The position numbers and the translations under genes are program-made. A stretch of 64,000 bases of DNA from Anniella stebbinsi (taxonomy: Eukaryota; Chordata; Lepidosauria; Squamata; Anniellidae): positions 39,810,001 through 39,874,000 of the forward strand of contig JARDYH010000005.1 in the NCBI GenBank assembly GCA_029215795.1, given 5' to 3'. Below the pieces are notes generated by a model. It did not search any database, was not told where the DNA came from, and was given only the letters and a program-made list of their open reading frames with translations. Of the stretch, positions 32,504-42,825 are shown piece after piece. Within the stretch, counting starts at the first letter, position 1; the number at the start of each line of letters is the position of its first letter.

Positions 32504-32980
32504 ATAACCATAACTTTGGTAGCTAATAAACATTTGTCCTGGAGGGGTGGGGGGTGGGGTGGAGATCTCTCTATAGACAAGGAATTGGTTCATTGATACT
32601 CTTCAGCCCACATCCCTGGCAGTAGCCTCAGCAACGAAGGTGAAAGCAAGCCAAGACAATCAGCAGGCGATCTGTTCCACAGCATTTCATAGTGGCCTCA
32701 TTTTGAAACCTCAGTTTTTTTCCATGACCCTAAACAGCAGCGTGCTGGCTAAAATCAAGGCATCGGATGTCAACATGCTTTCGTTAATCACACATTTGGC
32801 TCTGGAATAGCCCAACACAAGGGTCCCGAGGCCTGGGGCCAGTTTTGTGGTATGTGAAACACAACGCAAAATGCTACTTGGTGGGAGGATAAGTGGTCAA
32901 GTTCTGCTCCAGAAAACTTAGTGCTTGAACACAGCACTGAGTTAGCTATAGGACATACTATGCGTTGGCAAGATCTAAGG
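32504..32980. other. no recognised feature
   Basis: Non-coding stretch; a GGGGTGGGGGGTGGGG tract lies at about 32544. Confidence 0.4.
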
Positions 32981-32981
32981 C

Positions 32982-33088
32982 AGCCTTCCCCAACCTGGTG
33001 CCCTCCAGATGTTTTGGACTACCATGCTAGCTGGGACTGGTGGGAGTTGAAGTCCCAAACAGCTGGAGGGAAGCAGGCTGGAGACACC
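32982..33088. repeat. foldback repeat family F
   Basis: CCTTCCCCAACCTGGTGCCC and TCCAGATGTTTTGGACTACC are followed by CTGGTGGGAGTTGAAGTCCC and CAGCTGGAGGG, an inverted pair. This repeat is very common in reptile genomes. Confidence 0.7.
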
Positions 33089-33550
33089 TAGCAGATATGG
33101 GTCTGCTGTTATAAACTGACTTACGACAGTGTCCTGTGCAACCACCTGGTTCAGCTGCCATCACTAGATGCAGCACAGACTTTCACATGGAGAGAGCTGA
33201 TTGGAGAGGGAACATACGTGGACAGAACTCAGAATGTTTTGCACAAGCAGCAAAGAATTCTTCACTGTTGCCCGAGATTTCTTTCAATGAATCCCAGCTT
33301 CTCTTGTTGTGATACTAAGTTCTGATTTGTACAAGACACACACACACATGCACACACCTGAATCTGCTCTTTAGTTTAAAACGCAGCAACATTAAATGGG
33401 TTTGATGTTTGTCCTGGTAACAAATGTGTTTAGAGATGTGCTCCAAATGAAGCCAAACATTCAAAACATATGACCTGGCCCTTCAGAACGGGCCACAAGG
33501 AGTGGGAACATTATGATTATCATTGGGTTGGATCCAGACCGAGTTGGTTG
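33089..33550. other. no recognised feature except short CA repeat
   Basis: A short CACACACACA tract lies at 33340. A lone family G terminus (TTGGGTTGGATCCAGACC) at 33523-33540 is not paired. Confidence 0.4.
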
Positions 33551-33631
33551 AACTTAGTTCCCACTGAAACCAATGGGACAAGTTAGTCATGATTTAACTC
33601 AAGACCCATAGTTTTAAATGGGAACTAAGTT
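33551..33631. repeat. short perfect-armed palindrome
   Basis: AACTTAGTTCCCA (33551-33563) and TGGGAACTAAGTT (33619-33631) are perfect inverse complements. The inside has CCAATGGGAC and GACCCATAG. It is probably a small foldback repeat. A family P copy follows at 33640-33725. Confidence 0.7.
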
Positions 33632-33792
33632 TAACTTCAAGAGCAATCCTTTATGTTTCTACTCAGTAATAAGTTCAATGAAGTTCAATTATGCCCAGGT
33701 AAATGAGCATAGGACTGCAGCATTAGTTAGTATTTATAAAATACTTAAATTTGCTAGGTGCTATACAAAAAAAATGTAGAAATGGCACAGTT

Positions 33793-34112
33793 TAGGGTGA
33801 CCAGATAAAATCCAGGTCAGGGATCATGTAACTTTAACAGTTGCAGAAAAAAGGGAATTTCAGCCAGTGTCGTTTGTATGCAATTAGTTCCTGGTGAAAT
33901 TCCCTCTTCATCATAACAGTTAAAGTTGCAGGGGCCCTGCCTTCTTTTGTATATGGTCACTCTAGTATAGTGCCTGCACCTTTAACTGTTGTGATGAAGA
34001 AGGAATTTCACCAGGAACTAATTGCATACGAATGACAGTGGCTGAAATTCCCTTTTCTCTACAACTGTTAAAGTTACATGAGCCCTGACCTGGATTTTAT
34101 CTGGTCAGCCTA
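33793..34112 (-). mobile_element. hAT-like palindromic MITE (family A), copy 3, intact ends
   Basis: 320 bp from TAGGGTGACCAGATAAAATC to GATTTTATCTGGTCAGCCTA, flanked by GCACAGTT (33785-33792) and GCACAATT (34113-34120), an 8-bp duplication with one change. The central asymmetric block (TGTATATGGTCACTCTAG) is reversed relative to copy 2, so this copy is in the opposite orientation. The first 20 bp of the ends differ from copies 1, 2 and 4 (GACCAGATAAAATCCAG against GACCATATGAAAAGGAG), which marks a subfamily. Confidence 0.9.
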
Positions 34113-34120
34113 GCACAATT

Positions 34121-34404
34121 CCTATGCTCAGGCTCACCATTTAAAGTAAGGTGTTACACAACAGGCAGGAATAGAGATGTGGAAAAAAAAAACAGATTTT
34201 TTTTTTAACCATTTTTCCCCTGAAAAAAATTTTTTTTTCCGGGTTTTTTCCAGGCCTTCACATTTCTAGGAAAGGAGAATAAAAGAGAAAGATAATCAAT
34301 TGGGGAAAGCCAAGGAATGAATCACTGCCAAAATAAAGCATATGTTTCCCTCCATCCCATATACTGATGCCATCCAAGAGGGAAGGAGGCAGTTTACAGG
34401 TGAG
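34121..34404. other. non-coding; poly-A and poly-T tracts
   Basis: A-run and T-run at 34185-34245. No gene recognised. Confidence 0.4.
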
Positions 34405-34720
34405 CCATAAGAACATAAGAAGAGCCATGCTGGATCAGACCAAGAGTCCATCTAGTCCAGCACTCTGTTCACACCAGCTGTCAACCAAGGACCCACAAGC
34501 CAACAGCTGTCAACCAGAGACCCACAAGCAGGACACAGTGCAACAGCACCATCCAACCCATGTTCCCCAGCAACTGGTGTATTTGGCTTTCTGCCTCTGA
34601 TACTGGAGGTAGAACATAGCCATCAGGACTAGTAGCCAATGATAGCCTTCTCCTCTAGGAATTTCTCCAACCTCCTTTTGAAGCCATCCAAGTTGGTGGC
34701 CATTACCACATCTTGTGGTC
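34405..34720 (-). repeat. CR1-like LINE 3' end
   Basis: CATAAGAACATAAGAAGAGC gives two TTCTTATG tail units on the minus strand. Then come GCTGGATCAGACCAAGAGTC, CCCCAGCAACTGGTGTA, CTGATACTGGAGGTAG and AAGCCATCCAAGTTGGTGGC. It includes about 300 bp of the 3' UTR and no ORF. Confidence 0.75.
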
Positions 34721-34989
34721 GTGACTGACAGCTTTGCTCTCCCGCTTCCTCTGCACTAAATCTCCCATTGATGATTGTGCAAATGCCACTGCTTACATTC
34801 AGAACTATATCTCTCCATAGAGCTAAGATTGCTGGATATTAACACAGAGACTGCCCCTGTGACTTGAAATGCTACCAGCACTTAGAGAGAATACAGCTGC
34901 TGTCTCTCCTGCCCCATTCCTCTACCAGTCCCCATTTTTCCCTGCACCTGCTTTGGGTTGAAACTGGAATCTTGTTTGCCATCGACAAA
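34721..34989. other. no recognised feature
   Basis: Short spacer between two CR1 pieces in opposite orientation. Confidence 0.4.
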
Positions 34990-35210
34990 ACTATAGGATT
35001 TGCTACCACAGGATGTGGTGATGGCCACTCCACTTAGATAGTTTCAAAATGGGCTTTGACAAATTCATGGAGGATAAGGCTATCAGTGTACTAATCATAA
35101 TGACTATATACGTATTATCTCCAGTATTGGAGGCAGTATGCTCATCAGTACCAGTTGCAGGGGAACAAGAGTGGGAGGATGCTAATGCACTCATGGCCTG
35201 CTGGTGATTC

Positions 35211-36173
35211 TGTCGTGATTCCAAGCCCTCCCACTGAGATTCGAGGCAATAAAGAGTTCTGCCATGTAATCCACAAAGCTTTATTCAACAAATAAACATC
35301 TCTTCACACATGAAGGAAGTGAGAATGCTAGGCGCTTTCCCCTAAGCTTAATTAGGCTAACTAAGCTAGGCAGTTGTCCTTTCAACTAAAAGGGAGAGTT
35401 TCTCGTGCAGTCCAAGAGCTACTTTAGCTCAGGAAGGATCTTTCCCAAGAAATCTTTGGAGTGTGGCTAATCTGGTAGACCGCATCTCACCTGCTTGCAA
35501 CTCTGCCCGCTTGACCCTGCAGCAGACTCTGGGATCTGTCAACTCTGAAGTCTCCTCCCCTTCCAACAGAGGCTGAGACCCCCTCTAGATGGATTCCGTT
35601 TGACGCCTGGTTAGCTGATTATGCGCATCTTCTCGGAAGCGCTTTTATCGTAAATGCTTGTATGCAGGAGGTAATTGAGCTCACAACTGGTGGCCTTAAT
35701 GGTTGTTTGAAATGTGCTTTACAAGTAGTTAATGCGGAGAATCGCTTGTTCACATAGGCAAAATGCGCTTTAACGGCCGGAGCAAAATAAAACTCGCTAT
35801 TTAACGCGCATTCAATAGTGCGCATAATCGAATAGATAACGCGCCTCAACTCCCAATTTACGCTCCGCTCTTGTAGAGGTAAAAATTTTAATGAGACTTC
35901 AAAGAGCTTTAAACATCTCTGGTCCCTGAGTTACCAGGGACCAGGGGAGAATGGGCTCTGAGTCATTGGCATTTTCTCCGATAAGCTCATGGGAAGATTC
36001 TCCTTGATTCCTGAAAGTCTTCGAGGATCTCCTCCCCCGCTTCCTGTCTTGGCTGGTAAATTTATAGTCCTCCTCCTCCTCTTCCTCCTCCTTCTACTTC
36101 TTCAGATTCTGCATCTGATTGACCTCCAGAAACCCCTTCCCCCACACTAGAGAGAACACGCCTGATCCTGACA
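35211..36173 (-). mobile_element. solo LTR (family H), copy 2, interrupted
   Basis: The plus strand runs from TGTCGTGATTCC to GATCCTGACA (TG...CA ends). Its length without the 353-bp insertion is about 610 bp, close to copy 1 at 3379-5396. The minus strand reads TTGAATAAAGCTTTGTGG and CTCTTTATTGCCTCG, polyadenylation-type sequence near the 3' end. The flanks GATTC and ATTTC may be a decayed 5-bp duplication in the CR1 sequence GATTTC. No internal region, so it is a solo LTR. Confidence 0.75.
35577..35926 (-). mobile_element. Harbinger-like MITE (family B), copy 4, complete
   Basis: 350 bp in reverse orientation. Ends GACCCCCTCTAGATGG and CTCTGGTCCC, flanked by TGA on both sides (35574-35576 and 35927-35929). 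Landmarks TGATTATGCGCATC, GCGCTTTAACGGCCGGAGC and AACGCGCATTC align with copies 2 and 3. It is more diverged, so older than copies 2 and 3. Confidence 0.85.
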
Positions 36174-36245
36174 ATTTCTCATTGGCCCCTGAGGAAAACA
36201 GGATGCTGGGTGAGATGCCTTTGGTCTGATCCAATTGTGCTCTTA

Positions 36246-37527
36246 GAGCAGCCAAAGTAGAAGGATAGATGACTGGACCAGTGAGCTATAGGAGGTGGAG
36301 ATGTGGTATCTTAGTGTGGTAGCAGTAGTCTTATCTTATCTGCATATATCTCTGTTCATGAAATTACAAGTTGAACTCTACAGTGTTGGATATTTTGATC
36401 TGGTAATGGAACCAGTTATTTACATTAGGCCCTCTAACAGTGGAAATATTTAATTTGAGTGCCAAAGTCCGATTAATGCCACCTCATCTAAATAATCTAG
36501 TTTGCCACAATGGGGCCACAATCATACTATATGGATATCTAATAAGAAGAAACTGAATCATGTCTATCAAGCTAGAAGTCTTTGATCATCAGCAGTCACT
36601 CATTATTTACACATCAAAGGTGGATGCTCAACTCCAGAAGGCTCCAAGTCAGCCAAAAGAGAGAAAAAGGACTGGCTGAGTATTTATGTCTTCAAGAAGT
36701 GCAGTCATTAAAAAAGAAAGAAAGAAAGAAAGAACCAGTCAACCTCCTGAGGGTAGCTGTGTCTTATGCTCAGACAATTTATGCACATTTCATTCAGCCT
36801 ATTGCTCTGCTGTTCTCCGAGTTAAGAGCTCCCTTCATTTCTAATGTCATCAAGTAATTCTACCTCTATTGCCCCTTACAAAATTATCCCATAGGATATC
36901 TACTCTATTATTTACAACCTTCCCTTAAAGTTGATGTTATAGATTTATCATAGGGCTGTAGAAGTGAAGAGCATTTGAGTGTAGCGGTGGGTGGAGGCGG
37001 TGGGAGGGGGAGCAATCCCCATTGTGTTTCAGATGAAGAGCTCTTGCAACTTGGCTATGCTTTTGCAACCCACATCTCTCCAGAGAACGCCCGTTTGGAG
37101 GCCCGGGATGGAATTCTGCCCCTGCCCCCTGAGGCAACTTAAAAGAATGCTGGGATGAGGGCTGGAGAAGGAAAATTTGCCTTTCACCTCCTTCGTATCA
37201 GGGGATAGGGAAAAGAATGCAAAGTGCAGGCTTGTTTTTTGCTGAGAGACGATCAAAAAGGAAGGCAGGAAAAGATTCTGCAGGGGCTTTAGGATTATGT
37301 GGTTTCTTTAAGAGCCCTCAGACAGGCTTCCTATAAGGTCAAATGAAGTGCTACATGTCTCTCAGGGGGGGAAGGAGCCACCCGTGTGGATGTAAGGCTC
37401 AGTCTGGATAAAGTTCGTATCAATTGGCCAGCATTCAGCTGCAAAGAGGCATTTCCTTTCTCTTTCAAAAACGTTAGTGTTAAATCCCAACATCTCATTT
37501 CCACTTGTCTCTTTCTCTATGGGCTTC
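36246..37527. other. non-coding; AAAG repeat
   Basis: An AAAG tetranucleotide repeat lies at 36709-36734. The rest is AT-rich with no repeat family recognised. The 91-codon frame at 36582-36857 runs through the AAAG tract and is not convincing. Confidence 0.4.
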
Positions 37528-37664
37528 TGTAAACGAGCAATTTATAGCAGTTCGTGACTGGCCACTCATGAAAGTTTGTGGGTCCATTACATGACACCAT
37601 CAACAGCCAGGACATCTCTCCTGGAAATTGCACTTTTGAAAAACCACAGATAATGGGCTTGTTC

Positions 37665-38357
37665 AGACAACACACTAAGCCATTTTTAGGCCACTAACAC
37701 TTTGTAGTTAATGGTTAGTGGGCACGTTTGAACCGTGGTTATGTAGACACCATGGTTAGGAATGGTTCTCACGAAACACTAAGCCATGATGTTTAGTTTG
37801 AAATGCTAAACCATGGTGGCAAAGGCCATTTCTACACCGGCCTTTTATCGTGGGATCATCCCCGAGTGGTCCCTGTGCGTCCAAATGATGCATAGGGACT
37901 CCTGGGGGCAGGGGAGGACAGGCATGGTTTTTCCCAGGGACAAAGAACCCCTGGGAAAACCCGGTTCTTCCCACGGTCTCAGGAACGTCCCAAGACTGTG
38001 GGAAGTATGGTGAGTAAGTGGGCAACAGCAATGGGCAAGGAGCTGTGCCTCATGGCTCCGTGCCCATCAGGGGAGGGGGTGGTAGCAATTTCATCCCCCC
38101 TGGGGTGGCAGGGAGGGGGTTGGGGGCCCGATTTCAGGGTTGTTGTTTTTCAACCCTCATTTGTTGTTGGAGCGCCTCCAGTTTTTAAAAAAATGCCGGG
38201 TGTGACAGCGCGACATCCCAGGAGGAAGCTGGGATGTCGCACTTCCTGTTTGGAAAGAGGGGGATGATCCCGGAAGCTGGTAAGTCCGGGATCATCCCCA
38301 GGCCCTCTCTCTACACCCTTAGGTGTAGAAAGGGCCTTAGAGTGTTGTCTGAACAAG
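37665..38357. mobile_element. foldback element with TTCAGACAACAC ends, carrying another MITE
   Basis: Left terminus CTTGTTCAGACAACAC and right terminus GTGTTGTCTGAACAAG are perfect 16-bp inverse complements. Internal sequence CTAAGCCATTTTTAGGCC and CTAACCATGG-type blocks belong to this element, up to the inner insertion at 37824. The ends resemble family D. The 8-bp flanks do not match, so the superfamily is uncertain. Confidence 0.8.
37824..38336. mobile_element. Harbinger-like MITE (family K), 513 bp
   Basis: Ends GGCCATTTCTACACCGG and GGTGTAGAAAGGGCC, inverse complements with one change. The flanks AAA and TTA are not identical but fit a decayed 3-bp duplication. Two inner inverted blocks (GGGATCATCCCCGAG with TCCGGGATCATCCCC, and GCGACATCCCAGGAG with CTGGGATGTCGC) give strong secondary structure. 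Rich in CpG and G-runs. No transposase. Confidence 0.75.
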
Positions 38358-38560
38358 GTCAATGTGGTATTATCTGAATTCTGCAGGATCTCTCTGCCAC
38401 TAGAGGGCACTGTCTCACTAGAACACAATAGAGCCTTTCCAAGAAGGGAACAAATCACATGGTCATGTGAAGGAACGCATAGCAATGGTGGGATTAGTGC
38501 AAGGACGAAAGCCACGGTAAGGCCCAGGATTTTTCCTGTGTGTAGAGAAGCTCTGGGTGC

Positions 38561-39199
38561 ATGCACAGGGCTTAATCAGAATCAAGGCCAAGCCAAAATG
38601 AATCATAGAGTGTCTCTGCTTTTCCACTGCTGCAGAGCAGACAGACCCCTCCATAGATCTACCACTGAAAGTGGCTCAAATCCCGAGCTAGGCAGCTGTC
38701 TTTTTAGGAACTGATTGCAGGAGCCTTCTTTGTCCTCTTAGATTCTCAGCCTGGAGTCTGTGTGATCTGTTGCTATCACTACCACACCTACAAGGACCAG
38801 ATGTGAAGGAAAAGGACAGGAACCCTGTGCCTTCCGAGGTTGTTTAGAAGGGTTCAGCCAATGAAGCTTCTCTCCTTCCCACCCGCTCTCCATCTGACAA
38901 GCTGCACCTGTCAAAGTTCCCTCTTCTTCACCACAACTTTTAATGAGGAGAGCTGACCTCTGTTGTCGCTGGCTTCAGCAACAGCCCAGGCATTTTGAAA
39001 CCCCAGTAAGGAAGTACACTGTGTTCATAAAGGCCTTCATGTGCCATTCTAACAGGCTAGCCTACACAACCTAGGAAAGCAAACCTGCACCAAGAATTTC
39101 AGATGAACCCATCCTAATAGACCCACTGCCATTCTATAGACTTCCTTCCAAGTAGATGTGTATAGGATTTGCATTTTCAGAGATTAGGGAATTTAGGGG
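38561..39199. other. no recognised feature
   Basis: Non-coding sequence; part of a family P arm may lie at 39145-39170. Confidence 0.35.
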
Positions 39200-39325
39200 A
39201 CAATTCTATGCATGTTTAGACATAAGTAAATCTACAACTCCCAGCATTCCCCAGGCAGTTTGGCTGGCTAGGGGATGCTGGGAGTTGTAGGAGTTATTTC
39301 TGTCTAAATAATATTCATAGGACGG
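39200..39325. repeat. palindrome containing CTACAACTCCCAGCAT
   Basis: CTACAACTCCCAGCATTCCCC (39232-39252) pairs with GGGGATGCTGGGAGTTGTAG (39271-39290) with a one-base bulge. Pairing extends outward in weaker form (ATGTTTAGACATAAGT with TTTCTGTCTAAATAATA). A foldback repeat of reptile type; related CATGCTGGGAGTTGTAGGC blocks occur at 60973 and 61738. Confidence 0.7.
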
Positions 39326-39463
39326 AGCTCTTATTGAATGTCTAATTCTGTAAATTAAACAAGAGTAACTTCATTCACAAAAACACAGAAATAGAATCAT
39401 TCTAGAAGATGTGGCTATGGCAACACAAGCTTAGAGGGCTAAAAAATGAATTAGAAAAATTTG

Positions 39464-39684
39464 TGGGATTGAATCCAGGTTAAAGCTGGATCATCTGCGC
39501 TGATAGAAGTGGACTTTCCCACCCCTTTCTTCTCACAGAAGCCCCTCCAGCCCCCTGAAAATGCTATGCAAGGAGTCAGGAGGTCCTGCAGAATGGAGTA
39601 GGGGATCTCCCAAAAATAGTGGGGATGGAGTTTATGCAAGCAGAGCCCTCCCTCTTGCAAAAGGCAGGTCCTGGATACAACCCA
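39464..39684. mobile_element. foldback MITE (family G), copy 3
   Basis: Ends TGGGATTGAATCCAGG and TCCTGGATACAACCCA, inverse complements with few changes. The inside holds ATCATCTGCGCTG and GCAAAAGGCAGG. Older than copies 1 and 2. Confidence 0.6.
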
Positions 39685-39829
39685 TTATGCAGGGATGCAT
39701 GATCTAGCATTTTCAGATAGTAATGTTTATACATTTCTAAGCTTTGTTTTGCTTTTCAGTATTTTCTAGAATGGATCCAATCCATCGTTATAAGCAGCTG
39801 TGATGATATCTGAAAAGAACATCTAAGTC

Positions 39830-40015
39830 TAAAGGCAGTCTGTCTCTGAATATCAGATGCTGAGGACCAAAGAGCAGGAAGTGGTCGTCTCCTTTACAAC
39901 TTGCTTGTAAGCATCCAGAGGCATCTAGCTGGCCACTGTTGGAACCAGCGATGCAGGCCTTGATGAGCCTTCAGTCTGATCCATCAGGGACCTTCCTAGG
40001 TTCTTAGGACTGCAG
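39830..40015 (+). repeat. CR1-like LINE 3' end
   Basis: AAGGCAGTCTGTCTCTGAAT, ATCAGATGCTGAGGACCAAA, GAGGCATCTAGCTGGCCACT and TCAGTCTGATCCATCAGG follow the CR1 3' UTR order seen at 34990-36245. A family P fragment follows at 40022-40112. Confidence 0.65.
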
Positions 40016-40112
40016 CTGCATAGCCTGATTCTGGGTATGTTTACTCAGGAGTAAATCGTATGGTGCTGAATGGGAATGACTCCCACGTACGCATGCCTAG
40101 GATAGCAGCCCT

Positions 40113-40937
40113 CATTGGATTTATTTTGACATTAGGCTGAGGGAAGTGAGAATGCGAACGATGTCACATGTACGAGCAATGTGAGATCATTATATTACAA
40201 AAGCTTTCAACGCTGTCTCATAAAACTGCAGCAGAAATATCTGGATATATTTATAATGAAAGACATTTTAAACAGCTGTATACCTTTTAACATCCTGGAC
40301 TTTTAACGAAAGGCTGAACCTGTGCAAGTTACAGCGCCTTTCATATTTAAATCCAATCAGTGCTTTTTATAGAGCAGAGGAAAATCTGTCGGTCTGCCTA
40401 TATAAGCATGTGGGTGCTGACACACATATATATCCTGAAAGAGAATGATAGGGAAGATTGAAAATGAAGTCAGTGGGGTGGGAAGTGCGAAATCTAGTAG
40501 GAACAGGGTTGTGTGTCCTCTTCAGCAAGAAAAGTTAAAATTCAATGGGCAGCCGATCCAAATTCTGCAGCAAGAAAATCATTGGATTCTGCAACTTGTA
40601 GACATTATATCAATTAAGCAAATCTACATAGTGTATAGTATTTTGCATATTATTCTGCAATGTTTATATACTTCACCCTGGGTTTGCCAATCATGGAGGC
40701 ACTAGCCACTGAAGCCCCATCTCTTGGAACACTTGGTGTGACATCCTGCTGGCTTCTGAGATTTTAGCAGATATTTTTGAGAAAACATTTCTAGCATGTT
40801 TTTGCCCAGAAAGGCTAGAATTCCTTTTAATAAAATGAAGACTAAGGCTCTCAAGAAGCTGGCTAATGTGAACTTCTGAGAAAAGCCACATTCTGAGTTT
40901 TTTTCCCCTGAGCTCACATTCAGTTGCAACATATACA
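40113..40937. other. AT-rich sequence; candidate conserved non-coding element at 40125-40440
   Basis: 40125-40440 has no repeat signature and includes ATATATTTATAATGAAAGAC and TTTAAATCCAATCAGTGC, a texture typical of conserved developmental enhancers. This is inference. 40440-40937 shows nothing recognisable; frames at 40445-40981 have no domain. Confidence 0.3.
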
Positions 40938-41150
40938 TAAAAACATAAGAAGAGACGTGCTGGATCAGACCCAGGGTCCATCTAGTCCAGCATTCGGTTC
41001 ACCCTGTGGGCAGCTAACTGCCCATGGTAAAGCCACAAGTAGGACATGAGGGCTAAGGCACCCTCCGGGTCATGTTACCCAGCAACTGGTGTACATAGGC
41101 ACACAGACTGAACATGACGTTCATGTGTCCCATCTGCTAAAATAACCCCC
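40938..41150 (-). repeat. CR1-like LINE 3' end
   Basis: AAACATAAGAAGAGACGTGC, TGGATCAGACCCAGGGTCCA and CCCAGCAACTGGTGTACATA follow the CR1 3' UTR in reverse. The right part diverges after about 41110. Confidence 0.7.
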
Positions 41151-41245
41151 AACCAACCCTTTTTTAAAAAAGGGAAAAAAAAGAAAATACAGTTACAGTT
41201 ATAGGATTAGAACTCAAGAGCTGGAGAGTGTATAAGCTGTCCATG

Positions 41246-41459
41246 TTGGGTTGCTCCTTCGTTCTGCCAGCAAAAGGACACCAGTTGCAAAATGGGACTT
41301 CTGCATCTCCTCCATCCTGCAGCACCCCCCCCCATGCACCCTCCAAATCTCCTCTGAAAGGTACCCAACTCTCCAGAGAAGATTTGGAGGGCATGCAGAA
41401 GTCATATTCTGCAAGTGGTGTCCTTCTGCTGGCAGAACAAAGGATGTAGATGCAACCTG
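41246..41459. mobile_element. foldback MITE (family G), copy 4
   Basis: TTCGTTCTGCCAGCAAAAGG and ACACCAGTTGCA pair with GCAAGTGGTGTCCTT and CTGCTGGCAGAACAAAGGA. CTCCAAATCTCCTCTGAAAG pairs with CTCCAGAGAAGATTTGGAGG around GGTACCCAA. A C-run lies between the arms. Confidence 0.7.
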
Positions 41460-41669
41460 TTATATTTCAGACCAAAACTGTTGGACCTGTGGCATCCCTC
41501 TCCTGCCTTGCCCTTAGGGCCTCATCCCATATTACTTTTCTGGGTCTGTAGTGAGTGAAAAGCCAAAACTGACAAAGGCAAAACTGACCCAGTTCATGTG
41601 ATCAAAACAAGTTATGGTGTAAGTATAAGCACGTGCCAGGCGCAAGTTGCATAATCACTGCCTGGCTGC

Positions 41670-41785
41670 GGCTTATTGTGTCATCCAAACCCAGGTGCCA
41701 TGGCTTGTTGGAGGGTTAGCCAACTCTCAAATAAGCCCATGAGGGTTGCTTGCGCCTGGGTTTGGATGACAAGATAAGTTGTGGC
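41670..41785. repeat. inverted GACAAGATAAG-type termini (family D related)
   Basis: TTATTGTGTCATCCAAACCC at 41673 and GGGTTTGGATGACAAGATAA at 41757 are inverse complements with their outer ends turned inward, as if one element ends and another begins about 65 bp later. Full extents are not clear. Confidence 0.5.
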
Positions 41786-41789
41786 CAGA

Positions 41790-42108
41790 TGGTGATTATT
41801 CAATTTGTAAACAATAGATATATAATGTGCAATGCACACAACTGCAGAACAATGAAAATATTTCCAAAGTTGGGGTAAATACTTTTTATCAACTGTATGA
41901 TATTTATAAACAATGTATAATATTTGCTTATGACAAGCTACACAATTCAATGAAAAGTGATTTCACAACTACAGTCAATATTATTCAAAAGAAACTAATT
42001 TGCAATACTGATTTTGCAAAGGAAGTTTTCCAAAACAAACTGTTCTGTTTTATTTTTGCTATTACTTGCAATGAAAATTATAGTTTACAAACTGTGATAA
42101 CTAATAAA
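41790..42108. other. AT-rich non-coding sequence
   Basis: Strongly AT-rich with a 123-codon frame (41827-42198) that has no recognisable domain and runs into the palindrome below. Probably non-coding. Confidence 0.4.
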
Positions 42109-42194
42109 GGTTTGTTAACCACAAACAATCCACAGTTCAGAACCCAAAAACAAACCATGTATTCTCTTTATGTGTTGTTTGTGGTTAACAAACC
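42109..42194. repeat. perfect 20-bp inverted repeat
   Basis: GGTTTGTTAACCACAAACAA (42109-42128) and its exact complement (42175-42194) are separated by 46 bp. A foldback fragment; a family D-like terminus (TGAGTTCAAACAACATGATA) follows at 42213. Confidence 0.85.
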
Positions 42195-42825
42195 ATAGTT
42201 TCTTAGCGTGGCTGAGTTCAAACAACATGATAATCCATGTTTTAACAACAACCCACAGTTCAACAACAACTCACAATTATCCTTTGAGTATGTGTTACTG
42301 TATTTTCTGAACCCAGACAGAGGTTTGCAAGTTTTTCTTGCTTCTTACATACTAGCATCATCCCTAGGAATAGACTGCAGAAAAGCTGCTCTTCACAGTT
42401 TCACCACTGTTTGAAGCAGTGGCAAACCGTGTGTGTGTGTGTAAAAAGAAATAAAAATGTGCAAAACTCCTTTGCCACATTCTGTGATAATCAGCCAATA
42501 GATGTGCATTGAACAAGTCAGATAGCTGTTGTCTTAAGTCCCTGCACCCTGCCAATATATAGCACTCAGCCACCGCTGCCCCCTGGATGCAAAGGTGGCA
42601 AAAATGCCTCCCCCCACTTTTTCAGGCCACACGTAGATCCACAAGGGGGGGGGCGGTTTCACTATTTGTCTCCCTCACCACCTCTTTAGCTTACTTTTGA
42701 CTAGCCAGATCCCCACAGCAGCCATTATGTGACTAGCCTCATCCTCCATGGAAGCCATTTTGTGGTGGTGCCCACAGCAGGTCCTCAAATTCTCAAATGT
42801 ACCCTTGGGTCCAAAAAGGTTGGGG
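42195..42825. other. non-coding; short GT tract and G-run
   Basis: GTGTGTGTGTGTG at 42430-42441 and a G-run at about 42643. No exon recognised. Confidence 0.4.

Larger units (their letters stand above)
34990..36245 (+). repeat. CR1-like LINE 3' end, split by solo LTR
   Basis: The first part, 34990-35210 (CAGGATGTGGTGATGGCCAC, TGGAGGCAGTATGCTCATCA, ATGGCCTGCTGGTGATTC), continues after the LTR at 36174 with ATTTCTCATTGGCCCCTGAG, AACAGGATGCTGG and TTTGGTCTGATCCAATTGTG. It is the same 3' UTR as at 34405-34720 but on the other strand. Confidence 0.75.
37528..38560 (+). repeat. interspersed repeat (family J), copy 2, split by transposons
   Basis: 37528-37660 (GTAAACGAGCAATTTATAGC, TGACACCATCAACAGCCAGG) and 38360-38560 (CCACTAGAGGGCACTGTCTC, CACATGGTCATGTG, GAAAGCCACGGTAAGG) reconstruct the family J copy of 17743-18040. 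The intervening 690 bp is a later insertion. Confidence 0.65.

Noticed and set aside
41827..42198. 123-codon plus-strand frame
   Set aside because: AT-rich codons only, runs into a perfect inverted repeat, and resembles no known family.
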